Source: Thermoplasmata archaeon (GTDB lineage: Archaea > Thermoplasmatota > Thermoplasmata > GCA-020350865). From it: DNA of 64,000 nt. The stretch covers positions 5,049,187 through 5,113,186 of the forward strand of contig CP070751.1 of the NCBI GenBank assembly GCA_020348445.1, written 5' to 3'. Below are positions 17,996 through 26,516 of this stretch, in pieces. Below the pieces are notes generated by a model. It was not told where the DNA came from. It saw nothing but the letters and a program-made list of their open reading frames with translations, and did not search any database. A program made the translations under genes and the position numbers. Each line of letters opens with the position of its first letter. Position 1 is the stretch's first letter.

Positions 17996-18673
17996 ATGAG
18001 TGAAAAAGTGTTGCTTACTTGGAGTGGGGGTAAGGACAGTGCCCTTGCTCTGTATGAACTTCGGAATTATGATGATTATGAAGTAGCTGCCCTCCTCACA
18101 ACAATAACCAAAGATTACGACAGAATCAGCATGCACGGTATACGAAGCGAGCTTTTAGAAAGACAGGTTAATTCCTTAGGCCTTCCTTTAGAAAAGGTAT
18201 TCATAACAAAGAACACCACCAACGAGGAATATGAATCCATTATGAAGGAGGTTTTGCTAAAATATCATAAATTGGGTGTGAACGAAGTGGTGTTTGGCGA
18301 TATATTTCTTGAGGATATTAAAAGATACAGGGATGAAAACCTTTCAAGAATCGGTATGAAGGGAGTGTATCCGATATGGGGGAGGGACACTAAAGAACTT
18401 GCACATAATTTCATAGATTTGGGATTTTCCGCTATTGTCACATGCGTGGACTCAGAACTTCTTGCAGGGGATTTTGTGGGACGACAATATGACAGGGAAT
18501 TTCTTTCTGATCTTCCTGATTCAGTGGATCCATGCGGTGAGAATGGAGAGTTCCATACATTTGTTTATAAGGGCCCCGTATTCAAGGAGCCCATATCAAT
18601 TGAAAAAGGAGACACAGTTATAAGAGAGAATCGTTTTTACTTCTGTGAGTTATTACCAAAAAAAAGAGCTTAA
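17996..18673 (+). CDS. dph6: Diphthine-ammonia ligase (Dph6-type PP-loop ATP pyrophosphatase)
   Basis: A 225-residue protein with the N-type PP-loop SGGKDS at residues 10-15 and the family elements GIRSELLERQVNSLGLP, GDIFLEDIKRYRDENLSRIGMKGVYPIWGRDT (in pieces: FGDIFLED, YPIWGRDT) and DPCGENGEFHTFVYKGP. Dph6 completes diphthamide on elongation factor 2 by ATP-dependent amidation of diphthine. This fits an archaeon. The ORF has a weak ribosome binding site and follows the tRNA-Thr array by 70 nt. It ends 21 nt before the COG3044 gene, so the two are probably co-transcribed. Confidence 0.92.
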   Translation: MSEKVLLTWSGGKDSALALYELRNYDDYEVAALLTTITKDYDRISMHGIRSELLERQVNSLGLPLEKVFITKNTTNEEYESIMKEVLLKYHKLGVNEVVFGDIFLEDIKRYRDENLSRIGMKGVYPIWGRDTKELAHNFIDLGFSAIVTCVDSELLAGDFVGRQYDREFLSDLPDSVDPCGENGEFHTFVYKGPVFKEPISIEKGDTVIRENRFYFCELLPKKRA

Positions 18674-18694
18674 AGGATTGAGAAGGTGAAATGC

Positions 18695-20455
18695 ATGGCC
18701 GGTATTGAAAATTTGAAAAGAACACTCTCCCGTATCGATGGCAGAGGCTACAAGGCCTACAAGGATATCGAAGGCTCTTACGAGTTTGACAAGTTCACTC
18801 TGTATATCGATCACGTGCAAGGAGATCCTTTTGCATCACCCTCGAAAATCAGGGTACGAATGATGCAGACAAAAGCAGAACTGCCTCCAATATTGTTCTC
18901 TAATGCTGTGCGGCGCATGGCTTTGGAGGATTTGCTTGCAAGGGAGATTAAAAAAGTTATTCTTCGAACCACACAAAAAAGGCGAGGGACAGGAAAAAGC
19001 GGCCTGATCACAATTGATTCGGGTGGGCAGGAGGTCTTAAAGCGCACAGCTTTGATAATAACAGAAGATTGGGTGGAGGCAAGACTTCATATAGGTTTAC
19101 CTGCCAGGGGAAGGACTGTTCTGGGAAGACAGGCTGAAGAGATGCTTTGCAAGGAGATACCTAAGATAGTGGAACTTGGACTTCAATGGCAGAACCTTCC
19201 ACAACAAGAAGGGGAAAAATTTGTCGAATGCATCGAAAATCAGGAGCATATTCGCAGCCAATTGGACTCGTTGGGGCTCGTTGGCTTCATAGGTGATGGA
19301 GCTATTTTACCAAGGGAGAGTGGAGCAAGTGATCGTCCACTTTCAGGCAATGATGCTGTACCCTTTAAATCAGCTGACTCCCTGAATATTACCCTGGATC
19401 TTCCCAATCCTGTTCATGGCACAAAAGATAAGGCAAATACAATTACCGGGATGGGCATCCCAAAGGGCGTAGCCCTCATCGTAGGTGGGGGTTATCATGG
19501 CAAATCCACAATGCTCAGGGCATTGGAGCGGGGAGTGTATCCACATATTCCAGATGATGGAAGGGAGTATGTCGTCACTTCTTATGATGCAGTAAAAATT
19601 CGGGCCGAGGATGGACGGCGGGTGGAACAGGTGGATATCAGTTGCTTCATAAGCGACTTGCCCTACGGTCGCAGCACAAAAGCCTTTTCAACTGACGATG
19701 CAAGTGGAAGCACAAGTCAGGCCGCTAATATCATTGAGGCGCTGGAAGTAGGTGCAAAGGTATTGCTTTTAGACGAGGACACGTCAGCAACGAACTTCAT
19801 GGTAAGGGACGCCAGGATGCAAGCTTTGGTGCACAAGGAGTATGAGCCTATAACTCCCTTTCTTGAGAGAGTGCGGGAGCTTTATGAATCCTTGGGTGTT
19901 TCCACTATCCTGGTCATGGGAGGATGCGGCGACTACTTCGATTCTGCAGACACTGTGATTATGATGCGCAATTACTTGCCCCAAGACGTCACTTCTGAGG
20001 CAAAAAAAGTGGCAACCACCCACAAAACCCTTCGAAAAGTCGAGACAACCTCTCCCTTCACCCAAACAAGTCAGCGCATCCCACTTGCCGAGAGCTTCGA
20101 TCCCTCGAAAGGGAAGAAAAACGTAAAAATCGATGCAAAGGCCAAGGATCTCATACTATTTGGAAGGGATCCCATCGACCTTCGTTACGTGGAACAGTTG
20201 GTGGATATTTCCCAGACCAGAGCTGTAGGAAATACGATTCACCTGGCAACCCAGCGTTTTATGGATGGAAAAGCAACTCTGAGCGAGGTTATGGAATCAA
20301 TTGAGAATTTTTTCGATGAATATGGTCTGGATGCTTTAGATCCGTTTCATCGAAAGGAAAGGCATCCTGGCAACTTTGCCCGCCCTCGAAAATACGAAAT
20401 CGCAGCTGCGATAAACAGGCTGCGCACTGTGAATATGCGACAGAAGACGAGTTAA
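18695..20455 (+). CDS. Predicted ATPase of the ABC class (COG3044)
   Basis: A 586-residue protein matching the COG3044 family. The in-frame GTG at 18686 is possible, but the ATG at 18695 has AGAAGGTGA at the right distance. The N-terminal part (1-230) is family-specific (RRGTGKSGLITIDSGGQEVLKR). The ATPase core has a Walker A GGGYHGKST (about 265-273), an ABC-like signature region around FSTDDASGSTSQAANI, a Walker B LLLDEDTSATNFM, and an H-loop-like VMGGCGDYFDSADTV. There are no membrane segments, so it is a soluble ABC-type ATPase. Its cellular role is not known. Linkage to dph6 hints at translation, but that is only inference. Confidence 0.88.
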   Translation: MAGIENLKRTLSRIDGRGYKAYKDIEGSYEFDKFTLYIDHVQGDPFASPSKIRVRMMQTKAELPPILFSNAVRRMALEDLLAREIKKVILRTTQKRRGTGKSGLITIDSGGQEVLKRTALIITEDWVEARLHIGLPARGRTVLGRQAEEMLCKEIPKIVELGLQWQNLPQQEGEKFVECIENQEHIRSQLDSLGLVGFIGDGAILPRESGASDRPLSGNDAVPFKSADSLNITLDLPNPVHGTKDKANTITGMGIPKGVALIVGGGYHGKSTMLRALERGVYPHIPDDGREYVVTSYDAVKIRAEDGRRVEQVDISCFISDLPYGRSTKAFSTDDASGSTSQAANIIEALEVGAKVLLLDEDTSATNFMVRDARMQALVHKEYEPITPFLERVRELYESLGVSTILVMGGCGDYFDSADTVIMMRNYLPQDVTSEAKKVATTHKTLRKVETTSPFTQTSQRIPLAESFDPSKGKKNVKIDAKAKDLILFGRDPIDLRYVEQLVDISQTRAVGNTIHLATQRFMDGKATLSEVMESIENFFDEYGLDALDPFHRKERHPGNFARPRKYEIAAAINRLRTVNMRQKTS

Positions 20456-20465
20456 TAAGAACAAC

Positions 20466-21506
20466 TCACATGTAATCCAGAAACTCTATTGGGAACAAGG
20501 TGAAAATGGACTCGCATATCCCTTTGTTGTTATCGCACACATAAAACGAATCTAAAAAGAGGTCCCCCAATCTCTGTCCAGTGGCCTTGTGGGTGATGTT
20601 ACCTATATCGAGCCACATGCCTACTTTAAGGGGATCACCCTTCCGCTTATTGTCACATACTGGGCAGAAGCGGTTCTGATAAACCCTGGGAACGGGCTTT
20701 GTGACAAGTGCTGACTTGTAACGATTGACATCATGCTCCCCCTGCTCATTTCTTGCAGTTGGTAAGAGAACCCTGCATTTAGGACAGACAACAGCCCAGT
20801 CGTACCTTATGTCCATCTCATCTGTGGGTAGATCACCCATATCTTTTCCTTTTACGAATTTCTCGTCCCAAATAAAATTTCCAACATTCGTCATTGGGTA
20901 CTGGTCAAAGTTCCCGAAAAATCCGCAGAATGGGCATGTTCCCTCGAAATCTGTCTTTACCGAGTCCTTTAAAAACCGCTGTTTTTCCAGGGCCTGCTTG
21001 TCATCAGTATCCCTGAAGAATATAGGAAACAGTGCCCCGCATTCTGTGTTCGTGCATCTGTAAAAGAGATTGTAAGTCAACCAGGCGATTATGGTATTGG
21101 GATCATTTTTTGGAGTCACAAACGCAATTACCATGCCCTTATCCACCTCCACCTCGCCTATAACGCTCCTTCCTGCCAATATTTCCATTCTCTCCCCTGA
21201 AGAACATGGGTCACAGCACGGACAGTAAACCGGCATTTTTAGCCCCAGTTCATCTATCAATGACTTGGCTGCCTTCTCAGACACCTGTAAATCCTTTGAA
21301 ACTTTTCCCTCTTCATCATTGGCCGAGGGAAATATGGCCTCGTCAGTTTGACTTATGAGACCAAATATATATCGAAGGTCCAAACGGCCGTTTTCTCCCA
21401 GAAAATTTCCTAGGTCTCCAACATGGAGGCCTTCAATAAAGCCAACATCTGCGAAGTCTGCATGCTTCACTCCTATCGGGTGACATAAACTTACTAGTCT
21501 GCTCAC
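20466..21506 (-). CDS. Cys-rich conserved protein, paralogue A
   Basis: A 346-residue protein of no family I recognise. It starts with GTG at 21506, preceded by AGGGGGATA. Four or five CxxC-type pairs are visible: YCPCCDPCSSGE (about 92-103), YRCTNTECG, GTCPFCGFFG, VCPKCRVLLPT and FCPVCDNKRKG, suggesting two or three zinc sites. No signal peptide or membrane helix. The C-terminus (YVCDNNKGICESIFTLFPIEFLDY) is conserved in its neighbour. The two genes share length, start, order of Cys pairs and most residues, and are a tandem duplication. The many CPxCG knuckles point to nucleic-acid or protein binding rather than catalysis. Confidence 0.8.
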   Translation of the reverse strand: MSRLVSLCHPIGVKHADFADVGFIEGLHVGDLGNFLGENGRLDLRYIFGLISQTDEAIFPSANDEEGKVSKDLQVSEKAAKSLIDELGLKMPVYCPCCDPCSSGERMEILAGRSVIGEVEVDKGMVIAFVTPKNDPNTIIAWLTYNLFYRCTNTECGALFPIFFRDTDDKQALEKQRFLKDSVKTDFEGTCPFCGFFGNFDQYPMTNVGNFIWDEKFVKGKDMGDLPTDEMDIRYDWAVVCPKCRVLLPTARNEQGEHDVNRYKSALVTKPVPRVYQNRFCPVCDNKRKGDPLKVGMWLDIGNITHKATGQRLGDLFLDSFYVCDNNKGICESIFTLFPIEFLDYM

Positions 21507-21658
21507 GAAATATCCCCCTTTTTTCTACATGATGGATTTCTTTAGTTTTAAATCTTTCCTTAATTTCTGTGTATAACAGCTCGAATTGACAGTATCAGTA
21601 TATCCATGGGCTCATAATTATTATGCATTTTAGGTATAAAATATCGGATTTAAGAAAA

Positions 21659-22699
21659 TCAGCGATAATCCAGGAACTTGATGGGATACAATGTGAAAAT
21701 GGATTCGCAAGAGCCTGGTTTATTGTCACAGATGTAGAATGAATCCAAATACAACTGGGCCAACCTACGCCCAGTGCTCTTGTGGGTGATGTTACCAATG
21801 TCCAAGGCCATGCCAACCTTTAATGGTGCGCCTGTGCGTTTGTTATCGCATACTGGACAAAATCGGCTCTGATAGACCCGGGGAACAGGTGCTGTTACCA
21901 ATGCTTTTTGATAACGAACTACATCATGGGTGCCCTGCTCATTCCTTGTTGTGGGTAAAAGAACCAGACATTTGGGGCAGACAATAGCCCAATCGTATCT
22001 AATGTCCATCTCATCCCTTGGTAAATCGCCTATGTCTTTTTCTTCTATAAAATTCTTCTCCCAAATCAGATTCCCTATATTTGCCATGGGATACTGGTCA
22101 AATTGTCCATAATACCCGCAGAATGTGCATGTCCCATCAAAATCCGTTTTCTTTGAATCCTTTAAAAAGCCGATTCTTCTGAGAGCTTCCTGATCATCGG
22201 GGTCTCTGTAGAAAATGGGGAAAATCGCCCCGCATTCGGAATTTGGACACCTGTAGAATAGGTTATATGTTACCCAGGCTATGGTTGTGGCAGGGTCGTT
22301 TTTAGAAGCAGCGCGACCTATCACCATCCCCATGTCAACCTCCACCTCCCCCAAAACGCTCCTTCCTGCCATAATCTCCAAGATTTCCCCTTCCTTACAG
22401 GGATCACAGCTGGGACAATAGACAGGCCATTTCAAACCCAGCTCCTCAATGAACTCCCCGCCTGCCTTTAAAGATACCTGCAGATCCTTTGACCAATTTC
22501 CCAATCTATCCTTTGCTGATGGGAATATGGCCTCATCTGTCTGGCTTACAAGGCCAAATATGAATCTGATATCCAGGCGCCTTTCTTTCCCGACGAAGCT
22601 CTCCAGCTCCCCGATGTTGATGTCCCTGATAAAACCTATATCTGCAAAATCACCGTCTGTAACTCCTATCGGATGACACAGGCTCAGAAGTCTTCCCAA
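21659..22699 (-). CDS. Cys-rich conserved protein, paralogue B
   Basis: This 346-residue protein is the tandem paralogue of the gene at 20466. They are identical at perhaps two thirds of positions, with every CxxC pair kept (YCPSCDPCKEGE, YRCPNSECG, GTCTFCGYYG, VCPKCLVLLPT, FCPVCDNKRTG). It starts with TTG at 22699, after GGAGGATTCAC. A 152-nt AT-rich gap separates it from paralogue A, so each probably has its own promoter. Retention of two full-length copies with all metal ligands argues that both are functional. Function not recognised. Confidence 0.8.
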   Translation of the reverse strand: MGRLLSLCHPIGVTDGDFADIGFIRDINIGELESFVGKERRLDIRFIFGLVSQTDEAIFPSAKDRLGNWSKDLQVSLKAGGEFIEELGLKWPVYCPSCDPCKEGEILEIMAGRSVLGEVEVDMGMVIGRAASKNDPATTIAWVTYNLFYRCPNSECGAIFPIFYRDPDDQEALRRIGFLKDSKKTDFDGTCTFCGYYGQFDQYPMANIGNLIWEKNFIEEKDIGDLPRDEMDIRYDWAIVCPKCLVLLPTTRNEQGTHDVVRYQKALVTAPVPRVYQSRFCPVCDNKRTGAPLKVGMALDIGNITHKSTGRRLAQLYLDSFYICDNKPGSCESIFTLYPIKFLDYR

Positions 22700-22880
22700 G
22701 TGAATCCTCCATGCTATGGGCTGATGTATTTTGTCGGTTTTAAATCTTTCCTCTCAAATCTCATAAATCGTATCGGCATATGATCATAATATGGGATATT
22801 TATGGTGTACTTCAATCAATGCTCTCTAAAGGGAAAGTATTTTTATTTTAAACATATATTGCGGATGTTGACTTCAATGG

Positions 22881-22986
22881 GCGGGGATGGCCCAGCCCGG
22901 TAAGGTGTCAAAAGCACCCTGGATAGGCGTAGGATTGCTAATCCTATGTTCGCAAGAACTCAGGGGTTCAAATCCCCTTCCCCGCG
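22881..22986 (+). tRNA. tRNA-Ser(GCT) with D-loop intron
   Basis: Acceptor GCGGGGA (22881-22887) pairs with TCCCCGC (22979-22985), with G73 as expected for serine. CCA follows directly in the genome (22987-22989). The anticodon stem TAGGA/TCCTA encloses TTGCTAA, so the anticodon is GCT. The long variable arm GTTC-GCAA-GAAC and the T-arm AGGGG-TTCAAAT-CCCCT complete a class II tRNA. The D-arm closes (GCC/GGC) only after removal of 22 nt. A TATA-like TTTTATTTTAAA lies about 30-40 nt upstream. Confidence 0.92.
22903..22924 (+). other. tRNA-Ser intron in D-loop, 22 nt
   Basis: The central helix is CCGG (22897-22900) with CTGG (22919-22922), including one G-T pair. Bulges TAA (22901-22903) and ATA (22923-22925) flank it on opposite strands. 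The inner hairpin GGTG/CACC abuts the central helix. Cutting after the second base of each bulge restores a D-loop ending GGTAA, like other archaeal serine tRNAs. Confidence 0.85.
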
Positions 22987-23172
22987 CCATCTTCTTCTCT
23001 TTTATATAAGATTAATCGAAGATGGCGCTCTGTTTTCGAAATACACTAAATGAAGCTGGGGACTTTTTTCGAAAACCCCGCGCCGCTTTAAAGGGATGTA
23101 TTCAAAAGCACTGCGTTCGGCCTTCGAAATACACCATAAAATGCCTAAGACTTATTTCGAAGACTCCGCTTC
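22987..23172 (+). repeat. Two hairpin units ending in copies of the tRNA-Ser 3' end
   Basis: CCCCGCGCC of the tRNA end (22980-22988) recurs at 23076-23084 (96-bp step) and, decayed to CTCCGCTTC, at 23164-23172. Each copy is immediately preceded by a perfect 10-bp hairpin: GTTTTCGAAA (23032-23041) with TTTCGAAAAC (23067-23076), and CTTCGAAATA (23122-23131) with TATTTCGAAG (23153-23162). The two stems differ by paired changes. In addition the tRNA end GCGCCATCTTC (22984-22994) has an exact inverted copy GAAGATGGCGC at 23018-23028, so the mature 3' end can pair with its own trailer. Confidence 0.85.
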
Positions 23173-23206
23173 ACTTTGAGGACTTATTTTAAAAACTCGA
23201 TATTTG

Positions 23207-24100
23207 ATGGATAAAATTAATAACGATAAAGATATAAAGGGGTTCTGGAGAAATAGAATCATGACCCAGGCCCCAACAACTTATTCATTTAATATCGGTA
23301 ATTTCGAATGTGTTGTAATCAACGATTTCTCAAGAAAAGTGCCTCTCAGTGCACTGGTCATAAATGCAGAAGAGGAAAACGTTGAGCGGGTAATCCGTGA
23401 AAACAAATATATGCGGGATACAATCGATTACAATAACCTGCTCGTCAAAACAGAAAATAATATTGTACTGGTGGACACGGGATTAGGAAACAGGACCGAG
23501 ATCAAGGGTAAATTACTTCTGGGACTGTCATCCATTGGAATCGAGCCAAAGGATATTGATTCAGTTGTCATCACACACGGGGATGGCGATCACATCGGCG
23601 GGATTCTCAACGACCAGAATGATGTGGTCTTTCCCAATGCGCGCTACTTCATGTGGAAAGAAGGGTGGGATTCCTGGACCAAGGCTGAAAATCATCCCGA
23701 GCGCTCAATGGAGATTATTTCGTTTTTCCGAGATACGTTTTCAATGATAAGTGATAGGCTAGAACTCGTGGGAAGTGGCGAGGAATTTCTGCCTGGCTTT
23801 ACAATGATCCCAGCAGTTGGGCATAAACGGGACCACACCGCTTTATCCATCTCTTCAAATAAAGAGAAATTGCTCCACATCGCAGATACTGTGATTCACC
23901 CCTTTTTCATGGCATATTACCATTGGAATTCGGTTTTGGACTCCCTTTTGGACCAAGCATTGAAATCAAAAACGAAGTTACTCGACAGGGCTTCATCAAA
24001 GAACGAATTGGTATTTGGGGCACATTTTCCTTTTCCGGGACTGGGACATGTTGTTAAAAATGGGGACGTGGGCTGGCTGTGGCAACCATTTAAAGAATAG
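23207..24100 (+). CDS. Metallo-beta-lactamase fold hydrolase
   Basis: A protein of 297 residues from the ATG at 23207; a start at 23261 (MTQAPTTYSF) is also possible, since CTGGAGAAATAG precedes it and the first 18 residues are poorly structured. It has the MBL core: LVDTGLGN, the metal motif VVITHGDGDHIGG (an HxDxDH variant of HxHxDH), then AVGHKRDHTALSI with the second-site His, DTVIHPFF with the bridging Asp, and a late FGAHFPFPGLGH. The domain order is that of lactonase-like or glyoxalase-II-like members. Substrate unknown. It follows the tRNA-Ser array closely. Confidence 0.88.
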   Translation: MDKINNDKDIKGFWRNRIMTQAPTTYSFNIGNFECVVINDFSRKVPLSALVINAEEENVERVIRENKYMRDTIDYNNLLVKTENNIVLVDTGLGNRTEIKGKLLLGLSSIGIEPKDIDSVVITHGDGDHIGGILNDQNDVVFPNARYFMWKEGWDSWTKAENHPERSMEIISFFRDTFSMISDRLELVGSGEEFLPGFTMIPAVGHKRDHTALSISSNKEKLLHIADTVIHPFFMAYYHWNSVLDSLLDQALKSKTKLLDRASSKNELVFGAHFPFPGLGHVVKNGDVGWLWQPFKE

Positions 24101-24314
24101 GACCGCAGGCTGCGATTTGAACCACCCAAAAACCATAAGATGTCCAGATTTTTATAATGTTTTATCGGAAAATCATGTGCATTATTACCCTACAATTTCA
24201 AGATCCACATTTAAATTATAAATATGGATAATTGTAAAGAAATATCTATATATATCAACCGTAATTTTATAACGGGTTTATGACGGGGAACAGATTTCAT
24301 AAGTTGGTGATAAA
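24101..24314. other. Intergenic region with promoter of the first GTPase
   Basis: An AT-rich 214-nt gap. ATCTATATATATC at about 24244-24256 is the best TATA box for the GTPase at 24315, which leaves a 5' leader of some 35 nt. GTTGGTGATAAA before the ATG is the likely ribosome binding site. I see no coding potential here. Confidence 0.5.
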
Positions 24315-25223
24315 ATGGATTACAAGAAAAAAGTGGTTATGCTGGGAGACAGCTCGGTTGGAAAGACCAGTTTGGTAAGACGATTCGTCTTGGACCAGTT
24401 CGAGGATTCCTATATTTCCACCATCGGTAGCAAGTCCACTGTAAAGAAAATAATCATTAAAAAGGGGGGAAAGGACGTCAGCCTCACACTGGTGATATGG
24501 GACGTAATGGGCAGGGTGGGATACACCGGGGCCCATGCTAGGATGTTCAAGGGCGCAGATGGAGCTATCCTGGTTACCGATTTGACGAGAAGGGCAACTC
24601 TGGAGAGCCTCGAAAGATACTGGATCCCATTACTATTGGGAGTTGTTGAAAGCATACCATTGATATTCATAGCCAACAAATCGGATCTGATCCATGAAAT
24701 TGCCTTTGATCCAAATGAAATGGAGTATATTGCCTCCAAGTATAACATAGGGATTTCCAATTCACTCCCCTCAAGCCTTGCCACAGGTTATTTGACCAGT
24801 GCAAAGACCGGGGAGAATGTGGAGTGTGCATTTGAGAGCATTGGTCATTTGCTACTTGCTAAGAAGGCTCCTTGGGATCCAGTCAAGGAATTGTACAAGA
24901 ATCTTTTGGCCAAGGGACCATACAGGGAAAGGGATACGAGGACAACAATCGGTGCTGCAGATGCGATCATCGTAGATTTCTGTAAGGGATATGAGGATGA
25001 GAATCTTGCCATGTTGATGCTGCGTCAGGAGATCATCAGGGCGGGTATGGATATCAACCACCCTTCAAAGGAGAGCCTGGTTAGGCTAGTTGAATTTCTA
25101 GCAGATGCTGAAACTGAATACAAGGACAATAAAACCGTGATTCTGAATAGAAATAAAAGGTTGCTCCTGGCAAGGGGTGCAGTGAAAATGGGAACAAAGA
25201 GAAGGGTGAGAAAAGCTAGATGA
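24315..25223 (+). CDS. Rab/Ras-like small GTPase with C-terminal helical extension, copy 1
   Basis: A 302-residue protein. The GTPase domain (1-190) has all G boxes: G1 GDSSVGKT (11-18), switch I with T36 in STIGSKS, G3 WDVMGR (62-67), G4 NKSD (121-124) and G5 TSAKTG (161-166). In Rab and Ras the G3 box reads DTAGQ; here the catalytic Gln is Arg. That predicts slow GTP hydrolysis and need for an activating partner, as in MglA-type GTPases. A family-specific helical domain (about 200-302) starts DAIIVDFCKGYEDENLAML. There is no lipidation Cys at the end; the tail is basic (KRRVRKAR). Two full paralogues and one broken copy follow within 12 kb. Confidence 0.92.
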   Translation: MDYKKKVVMLGDSSVGKTSLVRRFVLDQFEDSYISTIGSKSTVKKIIIKKGGKDVSLTLVIWDVMGRVGYTGAHARMFKGADGAILVTDLTRRATLESLERYWIPLLLGVVESIPLIFIANKSDLIHEIAFDPNEMEYIASKYNIGISNSLPSSLATGYLTSAKTGENVECAFESIGHLLLAKKAPWDPVKELYKNLLAKGPYRERDTRTTIGAADAIIVDFCKGYEDENLAMLMLRQEIIRAGMDINHPSKESLVRLVEFLADAETEYKDNKTVILNRNKRLLLARGAVKMGTKRRVRKAR

Positions 25224-25349
25224 GGTTTTCTTCGATACGGCATGAGTGCAAGAGCTGATTTCTGTCTATAATCAAAGAAATTACTAAATATAGTAATGGA
25301 GATACATATTCGGACGGATAAATATTATATTCGTTAGGAGGGTACGAAA

Positions 25350-26279
25350 ATGGCTATTAAAAAGAAGATAGTCATGATTGGGGACAGCTGTGTGGGTAAG
25401 ACAAGTATGATAAGGCGTTTTGTATTCAACCATTTTAAGGATTCCTATAGGACCACCATCGGAAGCAAGATAATGAGAAAGGAACTAAATGTTCATAGGC
25501 CTAACAGGACAGAGAATCTCACATTCGTAATTTGGGACCTTATTGGGAGGAAAGGGTACCATGCTTTACATGCCAGGACTTTTGTGGGCGTACATGGAGC
25601 AATTTGTGTTTCTGACCAGACCAAAATGGAGACTCTAGTAAGTTTGGAGGATTACTGGGTTCCTTCCTTGTTCAATGTCGTTGAGCACGTACCCTTGGTC
25701 TTCGTCTGCAATAAATCCGACCTAAAAGGGGAGGTCGAATTTGAATATGAGGACTTAGTGAATGTGGCCAGAGAATATAACGGAAATTTTGATGAATTTC
25801 TTCCTACAGGGCTTAAATCTAGCTATACCACGAGTGCAAAAGATGGAAGCAACGTCGAAAGGGCATTCGAGAGCTTGGGACACCTTGTGCTATCCAGTGA
25901 AGAACTTCATAATCCAGTAAAAGAGCTCTATGAAAGCCTTGTGGCCATAGGTATCAGTAGATCCAAGGAAAAGACAACACCCCTCGGCGCATTAGATGCC
26001 CTAATAGTAGATTTCTGCGAGGAGTTCGAGGATTCGAGGCTGGCCATGTTAATTCTACGCCAAGAAATAGAAAGGGCTGAAATAAATATAAACAATCCTA
26101 CAAAAGCAAGAATTCTTAAATTTGTAGAATATCTTGCAGAGGCTGAGATTGAGTTTCTCGATGAAAAAACGGTACACTCCAATTTGGAAAAGAGGTTGAG
26201 CTGGGCAAAACGTATTGTGGATCGAGGATATCTTTACTATACTGAGAATGCTTTTGAGACTCTAAGGCCATCAATATAA
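25350..26279 (+). CDS. Rab/Ras-like small GTPase with C-terminal helical extension, copy 2
   Basis: A 309-residue paralogue with GDSCVGKT (G1), TTIGSK (switch I), WDLIGRKGYH (G3, again without the catalytic Gln), NKSD (G4) and TSAKDG (G5). The C-terminal helical domain keeps DALIVDFCEEFEDSRLAML. GTTAGGAGGGTACGAAA precedes the ATG, a strong site. It is more like copy 3 (35858) than copy 1: both have the RKEL strand after switch I and LHARTF after G3. The gene stands alone between copy 1 and the operator-controlled subtilase. Confidence 0.9.
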   Translation: MAIKKKIVMIGDSCVGKTSMIRRFVFNHFKDSYRTTIGSKIMRKELNVHRPNRTENLTFVIWDLIGRKGYHALHARTFVGVHGAICVSDQTKMETLVSLEDYWVPSLFNVVEHVPLVFVCNKSDLKGEVEFEYEDLVNVAREYNGNFDEFLPTGLKSSYTTSAKDGSNVERAFESLGHLVLSSEELHNPVKELYESLVAIGISRSKEKTTPLGALDALIVDFCEEFEDSRLAMLILRQEIERAEININNPTKARILKFVEYLAEAEIEFLDEKTVHSNLEKRLSWAKRIVDRGYLYYTENAFETLRPSI

Positions 26280-26392
26280 AAAATATACTACTTTTACATT
26301 TCAGCAGACCTTTTAGCTCAGAACCAATGAGTTTGATACAGATAAAGTATCATAGTTTTCTTTTTTCATATTAGGAATGTTCCATGCTCCTT

Positions 26393-26414
26393 TTGTAACC
26401 ACGTGTGGTTACAA
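26393..26414. promoter_or_regulatory. Palindromic operator upstream of the subtilase
   Basis: A perfect inverted repeat of 10-bp arms, TTGTAACCAC-GT-GTGGTTACAA. It lies directly before the AT-rich promoter core (GGTATTATAATAGAATATAAC). Near-copies occur before the two NosD-like genes and, half-conserved, before the ribbon-helix-helix gene. Its position just upstream of the TATA region allows activation, or repression by blocking TFB. Confidence 0.8.
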
Positions 26415-26462
26415 GGTATTATAATAGAATATAACTTTTTTTTCAGAAGTAGGAGGAAATAT

Positions 26463-26510
26463 ATGAAAAAAAAGCATAAAAAAGCCCTTTTTCTCAGAGG
26501 GAGGAGGTGA
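26463..26510 (+). CDS. Upstream leader ORF MKKKHKKALFLRGRR before the subtilase
   Basis: A 15-codon reading frame from ATG, preceded by AGGAGGAAATAT at ideal spacing. Its TGA stop lies inside the GGAGGAGGTGAT that serves as ribosome binding site of the subtilase, whose ATG is 6 nt further. The same 15 residues are encoded before the NosD-like gene at 28204. The peptide is very basic. It may be a control uORF that couples or gates translation rather than a functional product. Confidence 0.5.
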   Translation: MKKKHKKALFLRGRR

Positions 26511-26516
26511 TTTGAA

